Shown here piece by piece: positions 1 through 8,278 of a stretch of DNA of 64,000 nt. The stretch lies in contig NZ_OZ201293.1 of assembly GCF_964332355.1 (NCBI RefSeq), positions 744,001 through 808,000 on the forward strand. The letters are read 5' to 3'. Each line of letters starts with the position of its first letter. Position 1 is the stretch's first letter. The position numbers and the translations under genes were made by a program. This DNA comes from Imbroritus primus. GTDB taxonomy: Bacteria; Pseudomonadota; Gammaproteobacteria; Burkholderiales; Burkholderiaceae. The notes under the pieces are model-generated. The model was given only the letters and a program-made list of their open reading frames with translations. It did not search any database and was not told the DNA's origin.

Positions 1-528
1 CTCGCCCGCTGCGATCGCTCCCGCCACGCAAGGGCCGAGAACCAGCAGGATCATCACGCCGGTCATGCGCGGGGCGGCAAAGTTGCGGAAGCACAGCCCG
101 CCCACCATAGCTGCAGCCGACAGGCAGGCCAACGCGGCGGCCAGCCAGCTGCCGCTGGTGATGCTGAGGTAGGTGCCGGTGCCGATGCTGCCGGCCCACG
201 CCAGGCCCAGCACCAGATGCCAGTCCGTCGGCGTGCGGCGGCCGGCACGCGCCATGCGGCGCGAAGCCACGAGCAGCATGATACGGGAGGTACAGATCAG
301 GATTTCCAGCGCTGCCCACATATAGAAGGGCGGGCGCTGCAGGTAGCTGGCAATCAGGACGGCCACCAGCACGGTATTGATGACGCCGCCCACGAATACA
401 GACAGGGAGCCGAACAGATTGCTGACGAGCGCCTGCCGGATCTCCGGTGTGACCGGTCGGCCGGGATCGACCAGCCACTGGGTCAAGCGCCAGCGTGGAA
501 GGGAGAACACCTCGGTTGAATTTGCCAT
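1..528 (-). CDS. N-terminal part of a multi-pass membrane protein (cut by window edge)
   Basis: An open frame runs without a stop from an ATG at 528 to base 1, giving 176 residues. The first 30 or so residues are soluble (MANSTEVFSLPRW, then DPGRPVTPEIRQAL); then come several hydrophobic stretches (FGSLSVFVGGVINTVLVAVL, YMWAALEILICTSRIMLLVA, LVLGLAWAGSIGTGTYL, WLAAALACLSAAAMVGG, MTGVMILLVLGPCVAGAI), about five membrane spans. This resembles the membrane sensor half that precedes GGDEF domains in Burkholderiaceae diguanylate cyclases, but no cytoplasmic domain is in view, so the function is only a guess. No clear Shine-Dalgarno precedes the ATG. It is transcribed in the same direction as ribE, from which it is separated by 232 bases that hold one strong stem-loop. 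Confidence 0.6.
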   Translation of the reverse strand, partial: MANSTEVFSLPRWRLTQWLVDPGRPVTPEIRQALVSNLFGSLSVFVGGVINTVLVAVLIASYLQRPPFYMWAALEILICTSRIMLLVASRRMARAGRRTPTDWHLVLGLAWAGSIGTGTYLSITSGSWLAAALACLSAAAMVGGLCFRNFAAPRMTGVMILLVLGPCVAGAIAAGE

Positions 529-723
529 AGGCGGAAGGCGGTCGAGTTGTCTTGCAAAGCCCCTGCAGGCCAGAACATGCTCCAGGGGCCAACCAGGCCC
601 CCGGCGAACCACTACCCGTTGGCAAATACTGCATCCGGGATGTCTGGCCACGGCGGTGTGGCGCAGGACATCGTTGCGTCAGGCATGTGCGGTCGCCGAC
701 GCGTTTCTCCTATAGTAGCTGCT

Positions 724-753
724 GCCGAGCCCGGATGGGAAGCCGGGCTCGGC
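724..753 (-). terminator. Stem-loop after ribE
   Basis: Perfect 11-bp inverted repeat (GCCGAGCCCGG / CCGGGCTCGGC) with an 8-base loop, 7 bases beyond the ribE stop. It sits where a terminator is expected, but no T-run follows on either strand, so termination may be partial or Rho-assisted. The remaining 529-723 shows no gene. Confidence 0.5.
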
Positions 754-760
754 CAATACT

Positions 761-1378
761 TCAAGATGGCTGCGGGGCCAGCATGCGCTCGACGTAGCGC
801 GCGATCAGGTCGATTTCCAGGTTGACGGCATCGCCGACCGCCAGGCTGCCCAGTGTGGTGACTGTCAGCGTGTGAGGAATCACGTTGATCGAGAATTCGC
901 AGCCCTCGGCTACGTCGCGCACCGCATTGACGGTCAACGACACGCCATTGACCACGATCGAGCCCTTGTAAGCCAGGAACTTTGCCAGTTCGCGCGGCGC
1001 CAGCACGCGCAGTTCATGGGATTCGCCGACCGGCGCAAAGTGTCGCACCGTGCCGATGCCGTCCACGTGCCCCGTCACCAGGTGGCCGCCGAGACGGTCG
1101 CCAAGGCGCATCGCTTTTTCCAGATTGACTGCGCGCGGCTGATCGAGGCCGGCTGTCTTGCTGAGCGATTCGCGCGACACGTCGATATCGAAATGGTGCT
1201 CGCCAAAAGCGACCACGGTCATGCAGGCGCCTTGTACGGCAATACTGTCGCCGAGGATGACGTCGGACAGATCGAGGTCTCCGGCTTCGATGCGCAGGCG
1301 GACGCCGGCATCGCTGCCTGCGGCCAGCGGCTCGATACGGGAGATGCGGCCCACGGCCGCGACAATGCCAGTAAACAT
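761..1378 (-). CDS. ribE: Riboflavin synthase, alpha chain
   Basis: 205 residues, the usual length for the family, starting with the diagnostic MFTGIV. It converts two molecules of 6,7-dimethyl-8-ribityllumazine to riboflavin in the cytoplasm. Two lumazine-binding repeats are visible: MFTGIVAAVGRI... with GVxL-type barrel strands and HLVTGHVDGIG near the domain boundary (about residues 100-110), then the second repeat with KGSIVVNGVSLTVN (about 138-151) and NVIPHTLTVTTL. It lies 8 bases downstream of ribD in the same direction, an ordinary two-gene riboflavin operon. No FMN riboswitch is visible upstream of ribD. Confidence 0.95.
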   Translation of the reverse strand: MFTGIVAAVGRISRIEPLAAGSDAGVRLRIEAGDLDLSDVILGDSIAVQGACMTVVAFGEHHFDIDVSRESLSKTAGLDQPRAVNLEKAMRLGDRLGGHLVTGHVDGIGTVRHFAPVGESHELRVLAPRELAKFLAYKGSIVVNGVSLTVNAVRDVAEGCEFSINVIPHTLTVTTLGSLAVGDAVNLEIDLIARYVERMLAPQPS

Positions 1379-1386
1379 GGGTAAGA

Positions 1387-2529
1387 CTACAGTTTGGTGG
1401 TGGAAGACAGAGAAGAGGCGGGGGCCAGCCGCGCGAGAATGCGGATGTCCTCGCCTGTCTGGTGGATATCATGCAGTGTCAGCTGCATGCGCTTATCGAG
1501 TGTTTCGAGCTGTGGCAAATCGAACATGGCCCGCCCTGGCCCGAGCAGCGTCGGCGCGAGGTAGATCAGCAGCTCATCGACGCAGCCTTCGCGCAGCAGC
1601 GAGCCGTTCAGCTTGAAACCGGATTCGACATGCAGTTCGTTGATGCCGCGTTGTCCGAGCGCCTTCAGCATGGCTTGCAGATCGACCTTGCCACGCGCGT
1701 TGGCGACCGGAATCACCTCCACGCCCTGCTGGCGCAGGATCTCAGCACGCGTCGCTGTCTCGCCGCTGTCGCTGGCGCAGAACACCAGCGGGGCAGGGCC
1801 ATCGCCGGTCGCCAGCATGCGCGCCCGCGGCGAAACGTCCAGCCGGGAGTCGATCAGCACACGCTGCGGCTGGCGCGGTGTGTCGATGGCGCGCACCGTC
1901 AATTGCGGATCGTCTTCCCTGACCGTGCCGATGCCGGTCAGGATGGCGCAAGCACGGGCGCGCCAGCGATGGCCGTCGGCACGCGCCGCTTCACCGGTGA
2001 TCCACTGGCTCACGCCATTCTCCAGTGCCGTGGTGCCATCCAGCGACGCTGCGATCTTGAGGCGTACCCAAGGCGTGCCGCGCGCCATGCGGGCGACGAA
2101 GCCGATGTTCAGTTCGCGTGCTTCTCTCTCCAGCAACCCGCAGCGGACCTCGATACCGGCTTCGCGCAGGCGTTGCAGGCCGCGACCAGAAACCTTCGGG
2201 TTCGGATCTTCCATCGCCGCGATCACGCGGACGATGCCGGCCTTGACCAGGGCATCGGCGCACGGGGGCGTGCGGCCGAAGTGGCTGCATGGCTCGAGCG
2301 TCACATACGCGGTAGCGCCAGCTACGCCATGGCCGCGCGCGGCGGCATCCTCAAGCGCCTGGATCTCGGCGTGATTGCCGCCGGCCGGCTGGGTGAATCC
2401 CGCGCCGAGCACATCGCCATCGCGGACGATGACGCAGCCCACGCGCGGATTCGGTGTCGTCAGGTACATGCCGCGTTCGGCCAGGGCCAAGGCCTGCAGC
2501 ATGAAGGTGTGGTCGATTTCAGAAAACAT
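1387..2529 (-). CDS. ribD: Bifunctional diaminohydroxyphosphoribosylaminopyrimidine deaminase / reductase RibD
   Basis: 380 residues in two domains. The N-terminal half is a cytidine-deaminase-type zinc domain: HAE (GGNHAEIQALEDAA, about 50-55) and PCSHFGRTPPC supply the zinc ligands and catalytic glutamate. The C-terminal half (about 150-370) is the NADPH-dependent reductase, with VRLKIAASLDG, WITGEAARADGH and a GPGRAMFD segment. It performs the second and third steps of riboflavin synthesis (deamination then side-chain reduction). It starts ATG at 2529, and the upstream gene (fimT-like) ends 41 bases before it, so ribDE may be partly read from the pilin operon. Confidence 0.95.
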   Translation of the reverse strand: MFSEIDHTFMLQALALAERGMYLTTPNPRVGCVIVRDGDVLGAGFTQPAGGNHAEIQALEDAAARGHGVAGATAYVTLEPCSHFGRTPPCADALVKAGIVRVIAAMEDPNPKVSGRGLQRLREAGIEVRCGLLEREARELNIGFVARMARGTPWVRLKIAASLDGTTALENGVSQWITGEAARADGHRWRARACAILTGIGTVREDDPQLTVRAIDTPRQPQRVLIDSRLDVSPRARMLATGDGPAPLVFCASDSGETATRAEILRQQGVEVIPVANARGKVDLQAMLKALGQRGINELHVESGFKLNGSLLREGCVDELLIYLAPTLLGPGRAMFDLPQLETLDKRMQLTLHDIHQTGEDIRILARLAPASSLSSTTKL

Positions 2530-2550
2530 AGGTCAGCCGCACAGCGGCCA

Positions 2551-2578
2551 ATGAACTCAGGGCGATGAACTCAGGGCG
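2551..2578. repeat. 14-bp tandem duplication at the 3' end of the fimT-like gene
   Basis: ATGAACTCAGGGCG occurs twice in direct succession (2551-2564 and 2565-2578), spanning the stop codon of the fimT-like gene on the minus strand. Looks like a replication-slippage duplication that repeats the final Pro codon and stop. Confidence 0.8.
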
Positions 2579-3098
2579 TTGGGCCACATGCCGGATCGTC
2601 CGACGGTGCGCAGATGCGCACGCGACCCTGTGCGCTCAGCGTGACCAGCCGGATGGTGTTTCCGACGATGATTCGCATGGTGCCGGCGACGAAGCCGCCG
2701 GTCTTACGCCTAGAGTATCCCACAGGCGCAAAGCGGATGTCATCGTTGGTGGTGCTGCTGGTCCATTGCAGTAGCGCGCCCGACGGTGCCGGAGGCGTCT
2801 GCTGCACCGTCCTGTCGGCACGGCCGCAGCGCTCGTCGTCGTCATGGTCGACGCACAGTTGCCAGCCATCGCGCCAGCCTTGTCCATGCGGTGCGATCAT
2901 CACCGGCCGGCGTTCGGCCAGGGCAATCGCGCGGGCCGTGGCCAGCGTGGCAGCGAAGCGATCCGCCAGCAGCAGTGCCCGTTGCCGCTCCAGTATGCCG
3001 GCCAGGTTCGGGATGCCGAGGGCCGCAATCAGGCCGAGCAGCGCAATGGCCACCAACAGTTCGATCAGCGTGACACCCTGCGGCGGCTTCACCAGCAT
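2571..3098 (-). CDS. GspH/FimT-type minor prepilin (second pilin operon)
   Basis: 175 residues with a type III prepilin leader, MLVKPPQG^VTLIELLVAIALLG, cut after Gly8 by PilD with Glu5 of the mature chain present. The rest has the GspH pattern (a long N-terminal helix, LATARAIALAERRPVMI, WQLCVDHDDDERC, GVRIC-like end with a Cys pair). Likely a minor pilin that primes type IV pilus assembly. I chose ATG 3098 because of AGGAAA 7 bases upstream and the ideal leader; it overlaps the preceding pilE-like gene by 10 bases. Last gene of the second minor pilin operon and paralogous to 7729-8265. Confidence 0.85.
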   Translation of the reverse strand: MLVKPPQGVTLIELLVAIALLGLIAALGIPNLAGILERQRALLLADRFAATLATARAIALAERRPVMIAPHGQGWRDGWQLCVDHDDDERCGRADRTVQQTPPAPSGALLQWTSSTTNDDIRFAPVGYSRRKTGGFVAGTMRIIVGNTIRLVTLSAQGRVRICAPSDDPACGPTP

Positions 3099-3556
3099 CC
3101 GGCATTTCCTGCCGTGGCCGTACCGGCAGCGCTTTCTGCCTGACCCGGCAACTGCGCCAGCGCTTCCCCGGTCGTCCGCAGGATCAGCGTGCCGCATTGC
3201 GGATCGTCGCGTACCGGAACGGCGCGCAATTCGGCGCACTGGGCGAGCGTCAGGGCGGTGCATGGGCCGGCCTCGATACGGTAGATCGGCTGCTGTGCAT
3301 GCTGGATCGAGACAGGCCAGTTGCCGGCGACCTGGCCTGGTGTTTCCGCGTCGCCGTAGGTGTTGGCGGCCAGATGGTGCCGCTCGAGGGTCAGCAGGGC
3401 TTCGAGCATGGCCGTGCGCGCCTCGGCGCGATGCATGCGGCGGATGTGTTCATGCCACGCTGGCAGCGCCATCTGCGCCAGCAATAGCAGAATGGCCAGG
3501 GCTATCAGCGTTTCTATCAGTGTGAAGCCACGAGTCGCGGCAGTGGAAGGAGGCAT
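3089..3556 (-). CDS. PilE-like minor prepilin (second pilin operon)
   Basis: 155 residues starting MPPSTAATRG^FTLIETLIALAILLLL: a 10-residue basic leader ending in Gly and a hydrophobic helix with Glu5. The C-terminal half has cysteines (GPCTALTLAQC, DDPQCGTL) and the CGTLxLRTTGE segment shared with the other PilE-like gene at 8279-8710, showing the two are paralogs. ATG 3556 has AGGAAA upstream; the longer frame would bury the leader. Expected role: a minor subunit that assembles at the pilus tip with PilV, PilW, PilX and PilY1. Confidence 0.83.
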   Translation of the reverse strand: MPPSTAATRGFTLIETLIALAILLLLAQMALPAWHEHIRRMHRAEARTAMLEALLTLERHHLAANTYGDAETPGQVAGNWPVSIQHAQQPIYRIEAGPCTALTLAQCAELRAVPVRDDPQCGTLILRTTGEALAQLPGQAESAAGTATAGNAGCW

Positions 3557-3605
3557 TGCGATTTTCCTGTCGATGGATTCCGGGCGTGATGCTCGCAAGG
3601 CCTCC

Positions 3606-5648
3606 TTACGGCGGCTCCATCGGCAGCTCACGCCAGGCCAACCGGCCCGTGCGGATTGACAAGGCGCCTGCGACAACACTGCTCCACCCGCCGGCTGCCG
3701 TGGCATCGGGCATCCACGATTGCAACTGCAGCGGCAGGCTGGCCGCGCCTTGCATACTCGTGCGCGCCGGGCCGTCCGGCATGAAGTTCAATAGGGGCGC
3801 AGCCAGCACCCGCGCATCGAATGCAGCGCCCGTCATGCCGCCGGCGCTGGGCGGACTGCCATTCGTACCATGCAGCAGGTACTGGCGAGACATGCCGTCG
3901 GCGGCTTCGGTGATGAGGCGTACTAGACCGTGTCCGATGGCTTCCAGCGTGGCCGGACGTTCGCCAGCATGCGGCAGGTCGAGCAGCCAGCCTCTGGCCT
4001 GGGCAGCGCCCGGCACCACGGTGCTGCCCGAGGCAGTGGCGGTTACGCTGGCCATCGCCAGCATGTCGCGCGTCAGCGCCCTGCTGCCATCGTCGAGCGC
4101 CGCGAACAGGGTGCCGCCATCGCCGTTTGTCTCGGCGGATGGCGCGCCGCTCGCCAGTACCAGCGTGCCACCGGTACCGTGCAGCAAGAGCGGCGGCGCT
4201 GTCAGGTCGAGCGGCTTGCCGCTGTGCGTCCGGCCCTGTAGCAAAGCGGTGGCACGCCGGTCCATGTCATCCCACGGCAGCGGACCGCGCAGATCGAAAC
4301 GCCACAGCGTGCCAGTGCTGTCGCCGGCATAGGCGGCGACCGGCTGGCCGAGGACATCGGTGGCAATCGACGGCGCGCCGAGCGCACCGCGCGTGCCAGG
4401 CGGTGTGGGGAGTTGCCAGTAGTCCCGGCCGGCCTGCCATGGTTGCCCATGACGATGATCGAGCGCCAGCAGAAGCAGCGAAGGCTGCCGGGGCGCGGCA
4501 TCGGGGTCCGCCGCACGGCTGCCCGCCGGCGCTGCCGTGCCGTTGCCCGATACCACGAACCAGCGACGGCCATCTGTGTTTGCCGGTCCGGCCTGCGGGC
4601 GTACCGGCAGGCCGACGATGGCCGCAGGGCCCGGCGTGTGTCCGAGTGCGGGCAGGGCGTTCGCATCGACCTCCCACAACAGACCGTGGTCGCGCGCGAC
4701 ATCGGGATCGGTGACGTCGAGGACAAACAGCCCGGCCGTATCCGCGCCGGTACTGCAGGCCAGCACGGTGCGCCATTGTCCTGCCAGTTCAGCGTCGGCT
4801 GCGGCTGGGCGCGGGCAGACCGGTGGCCGCCGGATGGCGTCGGTATGTGGAAAGGTGGCTAGCCACGGCAACACGGCGGCCGGTGCGTAGGCAAAGCGCT
4901 CCTGCCCGCTGGCGAGCTCGAAGGCATGCAGCAGACCATCGTTGGCGCCGACGAACACCAGCGGCGTGCGTAACTGATGCGTACGCGCGAATGCCAGCTG
5001 GCTGCCGCTGGCGAACAGCATCTGGGGCGCGCCCACGACGCGTGGCGTTGCCCCGCGCAGGGCGCCGAGCAATCCGCTGCGTTCGCGCCAGCCCGTGGAT
5101 CCTTCGAGACGGCGGTCGCCACGCAGATAAGCGAGGCGGACATCCTGCATGCCGTCGGCCGTGCCATCCGGAGCGGTCGCAAAATACTGCAGTTGCTGGG
5201 GCGACAGCGCGTCGCTGCGCAAGGGAATGTGTGCCAGTCCGGTTGACCCTGCCGCCGTTGTTTCGCGTGCGGTCCATAACTGACGGGAGCTCGGCAGCCG
5301 TGGCGGTTGCGATACCGTGCCGCTGAGCAGCGCATCCGCTTCCCAGGCATCGGCAGGCGCGGGATGGCCAGTCTCGGCGGACACCGGGGCGAATGTGATC
5401 GCACGCAGTCGGCCATGCCACGGATCATCGCCGGCAGCCGGCACCACATGCTGGGGATACTGGCCCGCGCCGGAGAGACCGGAAACTGTGCCGAGCGTAC
5501 CGAGCGAGAGAAGCAATGCCAGCATCAGCGATGCGCGGCACATTCTTGATGATCGTGAAGAGCGGGGTGCCTGCGACGATCGTACTGGCCTATGTGCGCA
5601 CGACGCGGATGCCGGCCACATGATGAGGTCGGGGCGGGCGGATGTCAC
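3606..5648 (-). CDS. Short PilY1-like protein (beta-propeller half only)
   Basis: 680 residues aligned by eye with the C-terminal half of the full PilY1 next door: shared VFVGANDGLLHAFELASGQE, FAYAPAAVLPWL, WRTVLACS, GLFVLDVTDPD, LLWEVD, RWFVVSGNG, AAYAGDSTGTLWRFDLRG, TLVLASG. These are blades of the quinoprotein-like beta-propeller that binds the pilus machinery. The N-terminal von Willebrand/adhesin half of canonical PilY1 (usually over 1000 residues) is missing. The DxDxNxxxD calcium loop of PilY1 is not obvious. The start is uncertain: GTG 5648 overlaps the pilX stop (GTGA), but an ATG at 5543 gives a better signal peptide (MCRASLMLALLLSLGTLGTV). Probably a tip protein without the adhesin. 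Confidence 0.8.
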   Translation of the reverse strand: MTSARPDLIMWPASASCAHRPVRSSQAPRSSRSSRMCRASLMLALLLSLGTLGTVSGLSGAGQYPQHVVPAAGDDPWHGRLRAITFAPVSAETGHPAPADAWEADALLSGTVSQPPRLPSSRQLWTARETTAAGSTGLAHIPLRSDALSPQQLQYFATAPDGTADGMQDVRLAYLRGDRRLEGSTGWRERSGLLGALRGATPRVVGAPQMLFASGSQLAFARTHQLRTPLVFVGANDGLLHAFELASGQERFAYAPAAVLPWLATFPHTDAIRRPPVCPRPAAADAELAGQWRTVLACSTGADTAGLFVLDVTDPDVARDHGLLWEVDANALPALGHTPGPAAIVGLPVRPQAGPANTDGRRWFVVSGNGTAAPAGSRAADPDAAPRQPSLLLLALDHRHGQPWQAGRDYWQLPTPPGTRGALGAPSIATDVLGQPVAAYAGDSTGTLWRFDLRGPLPWDDMDRRATALLQGRTHSGKPLDLTAPPLLLHGTGGTLVLASGAPSAETNGDGGTLFAALDDGSRALTRDMLAMASVTATASGSTVVPGAAQARGWLLDLPHAGERPATLEAIGHGLVRLITEAADGMSRQYLLHGTNGSPPSAGGMTGAAFDARVLAAPLLNFMPDGPARTSMQGAASLPLQLQSWMPDATAAGGWSSVVAGALSIRTGRLAWRELPMEPP

Positions 5649-6229
5649 GGCGTGAACGGTGCGGGACGCACGAGGGTTTGCAGCATACGCGGCATGTCGC
5701 CATCCATGCTGAAGCCGGCGGCTGTCACGCGATAGATAACCGCCGGTGCAGGGCCATACGTCCCGGACAGCGCGAGTGGCGTACCGGGATGGCGGTCCGG
5801 CAGCAGTTCGACCACATAGCGCGGGGCGTGGGCATCATTGCCGGCTGCCCGCGTATTGGCCGCCGTTCCTGACGCATGAAAGCGCGCGAATGACCAGCCC
5901 GGACGACCGTGCGTATCGGCAGTGCAGTAGCCAGCCTGGTTGCCGGTGCCGCAACTGCCGGCAGCGACAGCCATGTCGTGCAGGGGCTGCGCTAGTGACG
6001 TGCGAAGTTCGTGCTCCGCCTGTTCGAGGGCGTATTCGGCCGCGCGCAACGCGTGTTCGCGCTGGGCATATGCACTGGCGATCAGGCGATGGTCGGCGAG
6101 CATGCGCACTCCCGCGAAGGCCAGGGCACCGAGCAGCAACAGGATGATCGCCACGGTCGCCAGAGCCATGCCGCGATAACCTGTGCGTGCGGCGACAGGT
6201 CGGGGCGCGCGCATGGCGGCACACCCCAT
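5645..6229 (-). CDS. PilX-like minor pilin (second operon)
   Basis: 194 residues with an N-terminal basic stretch and one membrane helix (GMALATVAIILLLLGALAFAGV), then a long heptad-like helix (AYAQREHALRAAEYALEQAEHEL) typical of PilX/PilX_N proteins. GYRG^MALA is the likely prepilin cut. The C-terminal end (YVVELLPD..., IYRVTAAGF..., MLQTLVRP) matches the PilX paralog at 12521-13102, which ends VMLQTFYYKITP. I chose ATG 6229 because AAGG lies 7 bases upstream; an ATG at 6244 overlapping pilW by 7 bases is also possible. Minor pilin of the type IV pilus tip complex. Confidence 0.75.
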   Translation of the reverse strand: MGCAAMRAPRPVAARTGYRGMALATVAIILLLLGALAFAGVRMLADHRLIASAYAQREHALRAAEYALEQAEHELRTSLAQPLHDMAVAAGSCGTGNQAGYCTADTHGRPGWSFARFHASGTAANTRAAGNDAHAPRYVVELLPDRHPGTPLALSGTYGPAPAVIYRVTAAGFSMDGDMPRMLQTLVRPAPFTP

Positions 6230-6237
6230 GGCATGCC

Positions 6238-7206
6238 TTAGCATGTGGCGGCTCCGCAGGGCGGCGGATTGCGCAACTGCACCGCCGCCGTGAATACTTT
6301 GCGTAGCCGCTGCGGTGCATCCTGCGGCGTGTACCGGATGTCCGGATTGCGGAACAGTGTCAGCGCCGGGGACGGTCCCGATGCACTGCGCCGCTCGGCG
6401 CGCACGACCAGGGCAACCTGCGCGCTGATGACGCGTTGCCAGGTTGCAGTGCTCGCGCCAATATCGGTAGCGCTCAGGATACGGTCCGGTGTGCCGTCGC
6501 CGTTGTCGTCGACGCCAAAACGGAAGCGTAGATGCTCGACGCCACGGATCAGCGAGCGCGAAGTCCAGTGGTCGTCCATCATGCGACCGGCCTGACGCGA
6601 CGGATACCGACATAACAGCTGCGGTTCGCCATCGTCGGCGCGCCCGATATAGAAGAGACTCAAGCCAGCCGGTGCGCCACTGGCTGGCGTGCGCGTCTCG
6701 GGTACGCCCTGGCCGGCGCAGTCGACCACGGTTTCGTCGGCGAGGCCGGCATCGATGGGCGCGCTGCTGCCGGCGAAACGGACCTGGAGGAGATCGCTGC
6801 TTGAGGAAGCGCTTGCAGCGCCCGGGGTCGAAGCGGTGCTTGTGCACGTCGGCAACGGTCCTGGTGTTGCCTGCCCGCAGTTCGCCAGCGCGGCGAGCGC
6901 CGGTTCACCGGGTGGCCACCCTTGCGGCGACCAGCCGCTCTGCCTGAGCTGCGTCGTGATGACTTCCAGTGCCTGCTGGCCTTTTTCACCGATCAGGGTG
7001 TCTTCTGCGACGGCAGCATAGGCGGCGCGTGCCGTGAGCAGGAGCCGCGAAGCCATGACGGTGGCTGCCAGCGCGAGTACCAGGCCGATCAGGATGGCGG
7101 GCAGGGAGACCCCGCGCATCATGCGTCTCGCTGCGCAAGAGGGGATGTGCGCGGCGTGTGCGCACGCGATCACAGGCATGAGGCGCACCGAACCGATGGC
7201 GCTCAT
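6238..7206 (-). CDS. PilW-like minor pilin (second operon)
   Basis: 322 residues if read from ATG 7206, which overlaps the pilV stop as ATGA. A shorter start at 7122 gives a conventional leader MMRG^VSLPAILIGLVLAL. Helix followed by DTLIGEKGQQALEVITTQLRQSGW, the PilW pattern (compare TTQIEDKGQFALDVVVRLIRQSAW in the paralog at 13099). Also shared: DLLQVRFAGSS, ETVVDCAGQGV, GVEHLRFRFGVDDNGDGTPD, and a C-terminal QLRNPPPCGAATC. Expected to act with PilV, PilX and PilY1 in pilus initiation. Confidence 0.8.
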   Translation of the reverse strand: MSAIGSVRLMPVIACAHAAHIPSCAARRMMRGVSLPAILIGLVLALAATVMASRLLLTARAAYAAVAEDTLIGEKGQQALEVITTQLRQSGWSPQGWPPGEPALAALANCGQATPGPLPTCTSTASTPGAASASSSSDLLQVRFAGSSAPIDAGLADETVVDCAGQGVPETRTPASGAPAGLSLFYIGRADDGEPQLLCRYPSRQAGRMMDDHWTSRSLIRGVEHLRFRFGVDDNGDGTPDRILSATDIGASTATWQRVISAQVALVVRAERRSASGPSPALTLFRNPDIRYTPQDAPQRLRKVFTAAVQLRNPPPCGAATC

Positions 7207-7616
7207 GGTGCAAGCGGTAGTTCGAGGTGGCGCGACATGGCATCCTGCGTTTCGCGCCATTCGATAATCAGGCTGCGTGCCGTGCGCTGGCCGCTACTGT
7301 CCGGGAGTGCGGTTGCAATGTCCTGTTGCCAGTGCGCGAGCCACGCTCCAGTCGGATCGAGCCGCAGTTGTTCCGCGCCGTCTTGCAGCAGGCGTACGGC
7401 CTGCGTCATTCTCGCGGTGGCACGGCTATCGCGCAGGCCATGCAGGACCACGGTCGTGAGCGCCGCGAGTCCGGCCGTGAGGATCAATAGCGCCAGCAAG
7501 CCATCGAGCAGGATCATTCCGCGCTGTCGCGGGGCGGCATGCCGGGCCGGCCGACAGGGCCTCGCATGGCAACGCGAGGCGCGACCGTATGGCGAACGAA
7601 AACATCGACAGGGCAT
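7203..7616 (-). CDS. PilV-like minor pilin (second operon)
   Basis: 137 residues from ATG 7616, which has AGGAG 7 bases upstream. A long, very basic, cysteine-rich leader ends RQRG^MILLDGLLALLILTAGLAAL: prepilin cleavage Gly-Met, but the fifth residue is Asp rather than the usual Glu. The remainder (MTQAVRLLQDGAEQLRLD) matches the PilV pattern but is 60 residues shorter than the paralog at 14052-14645. First gene of the second operon; a short GTATC-AATC-GATAC inverted repeat lies just upstream of the Shine-Dalgarno. Confidence 0.75.
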   Translation of the reverse strand: MPCRCFRSPYGRASRCHARPCRPARHAAPRQRGMILLDGLLALLILTAGLAALTTVVLHGLRDSRATARMTQAVRLLQDGAEQLRLDPTGAWLAHWQQDIATALPDSSGQRTARSLIIEWRETQDAMSRHLELPLAP

Positions 7617-7728
7617 GGCGCACTCCTCGTGTATCGATTGATACCGAGTCTATGGCACGCTCTCCGGAATGACTGTGAATGTTCGTTACGCTAAGGGCAG
7701 CGAGAAGTCTCCAGGCGTGGCGAATGTT

Positions 7729-8265
7729 TTACTCATCGTTGACGCCGGTACAGCTCGCGTCGCTGGCCTGCTCGCAGGTCCGGGCCCGCCCCAGTGCATT
7801 GATGCGCACGCGTCGCAGATGATCGCCATCCGCGAAGGTCATCACGGCCTGCATGGGGCCGGCGGCGGCAGTGCGCGTGTAGCCGACTGGCGAGTACAAC
7901 ACGTAAGGGGCGCCGGGATCGGAGGAGAGGAACGTGGCCGTCATCGCATCTGGCAGCGCGCCGCTTTGTGTCAGGCGGATCTCGCCCGCATCGAACGCGC
8001 GGTTGCAGTTGGCGTCGACGAAGGCCATCCAGCCCTGGCGCCAGTTTGCGTCGCCGTCGGTGGCGATGACCGCGCCGCAGGTATTGCGCGAAATAGCGGC
8101 GCTGCGTGCCAGCGAGAGTGCAGAGGCAAAGCTGTCCGCCTGTGTCCACAGCCGGTGGCGGCGCAGCAGGTCGCTCAGGTTGGGTACTGCGACCGCCAGA
8201 ATGATGACCAGCACGACGATCGTGATCATGATTTCGATCAGAGTGAAACCGCGGACGCGCATCAT
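7729..8265 (-). CDS. FimT/FimU-type (GspH) minor prepilin
   Basis: 178 residues: MMRVRG^FTLIEIMITIVVLVIILAVAVPNL, a short leader with Glu5, then the GspH domain (FASALSLARSAAISRNTC, GWMAFVDANCNRAFDAGE, and RVRINALGRARTC near the C-terminus). The ATG at 8265 is preferred over 8271 because AAGGA lies six bases before it but touches 8271. Last gene of the first minor pilin operon and paralogous to 2571-3098. Predicted pseudopilin-like initiator of type IV pilus assembly. Confidence 0.86.
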   Translation of the reverse strand: MMRVRGFTLIEIMITIVVLVIILAVAVPNLSDLLRRHRLWTQADSFASALSLARSAAISRNTCGAVIATDGDANWRQGWMAFVDANCNRAFDAGEIRLTQSGALPDAMTATFLSSDPGAPYVLYSPVGYTRTAAAGPMQAVMTFADGDHLRRVRINALGRARTCEQASDASCTGVNDE

Positions 8266-8278
8266 GGACATTCCTTGC

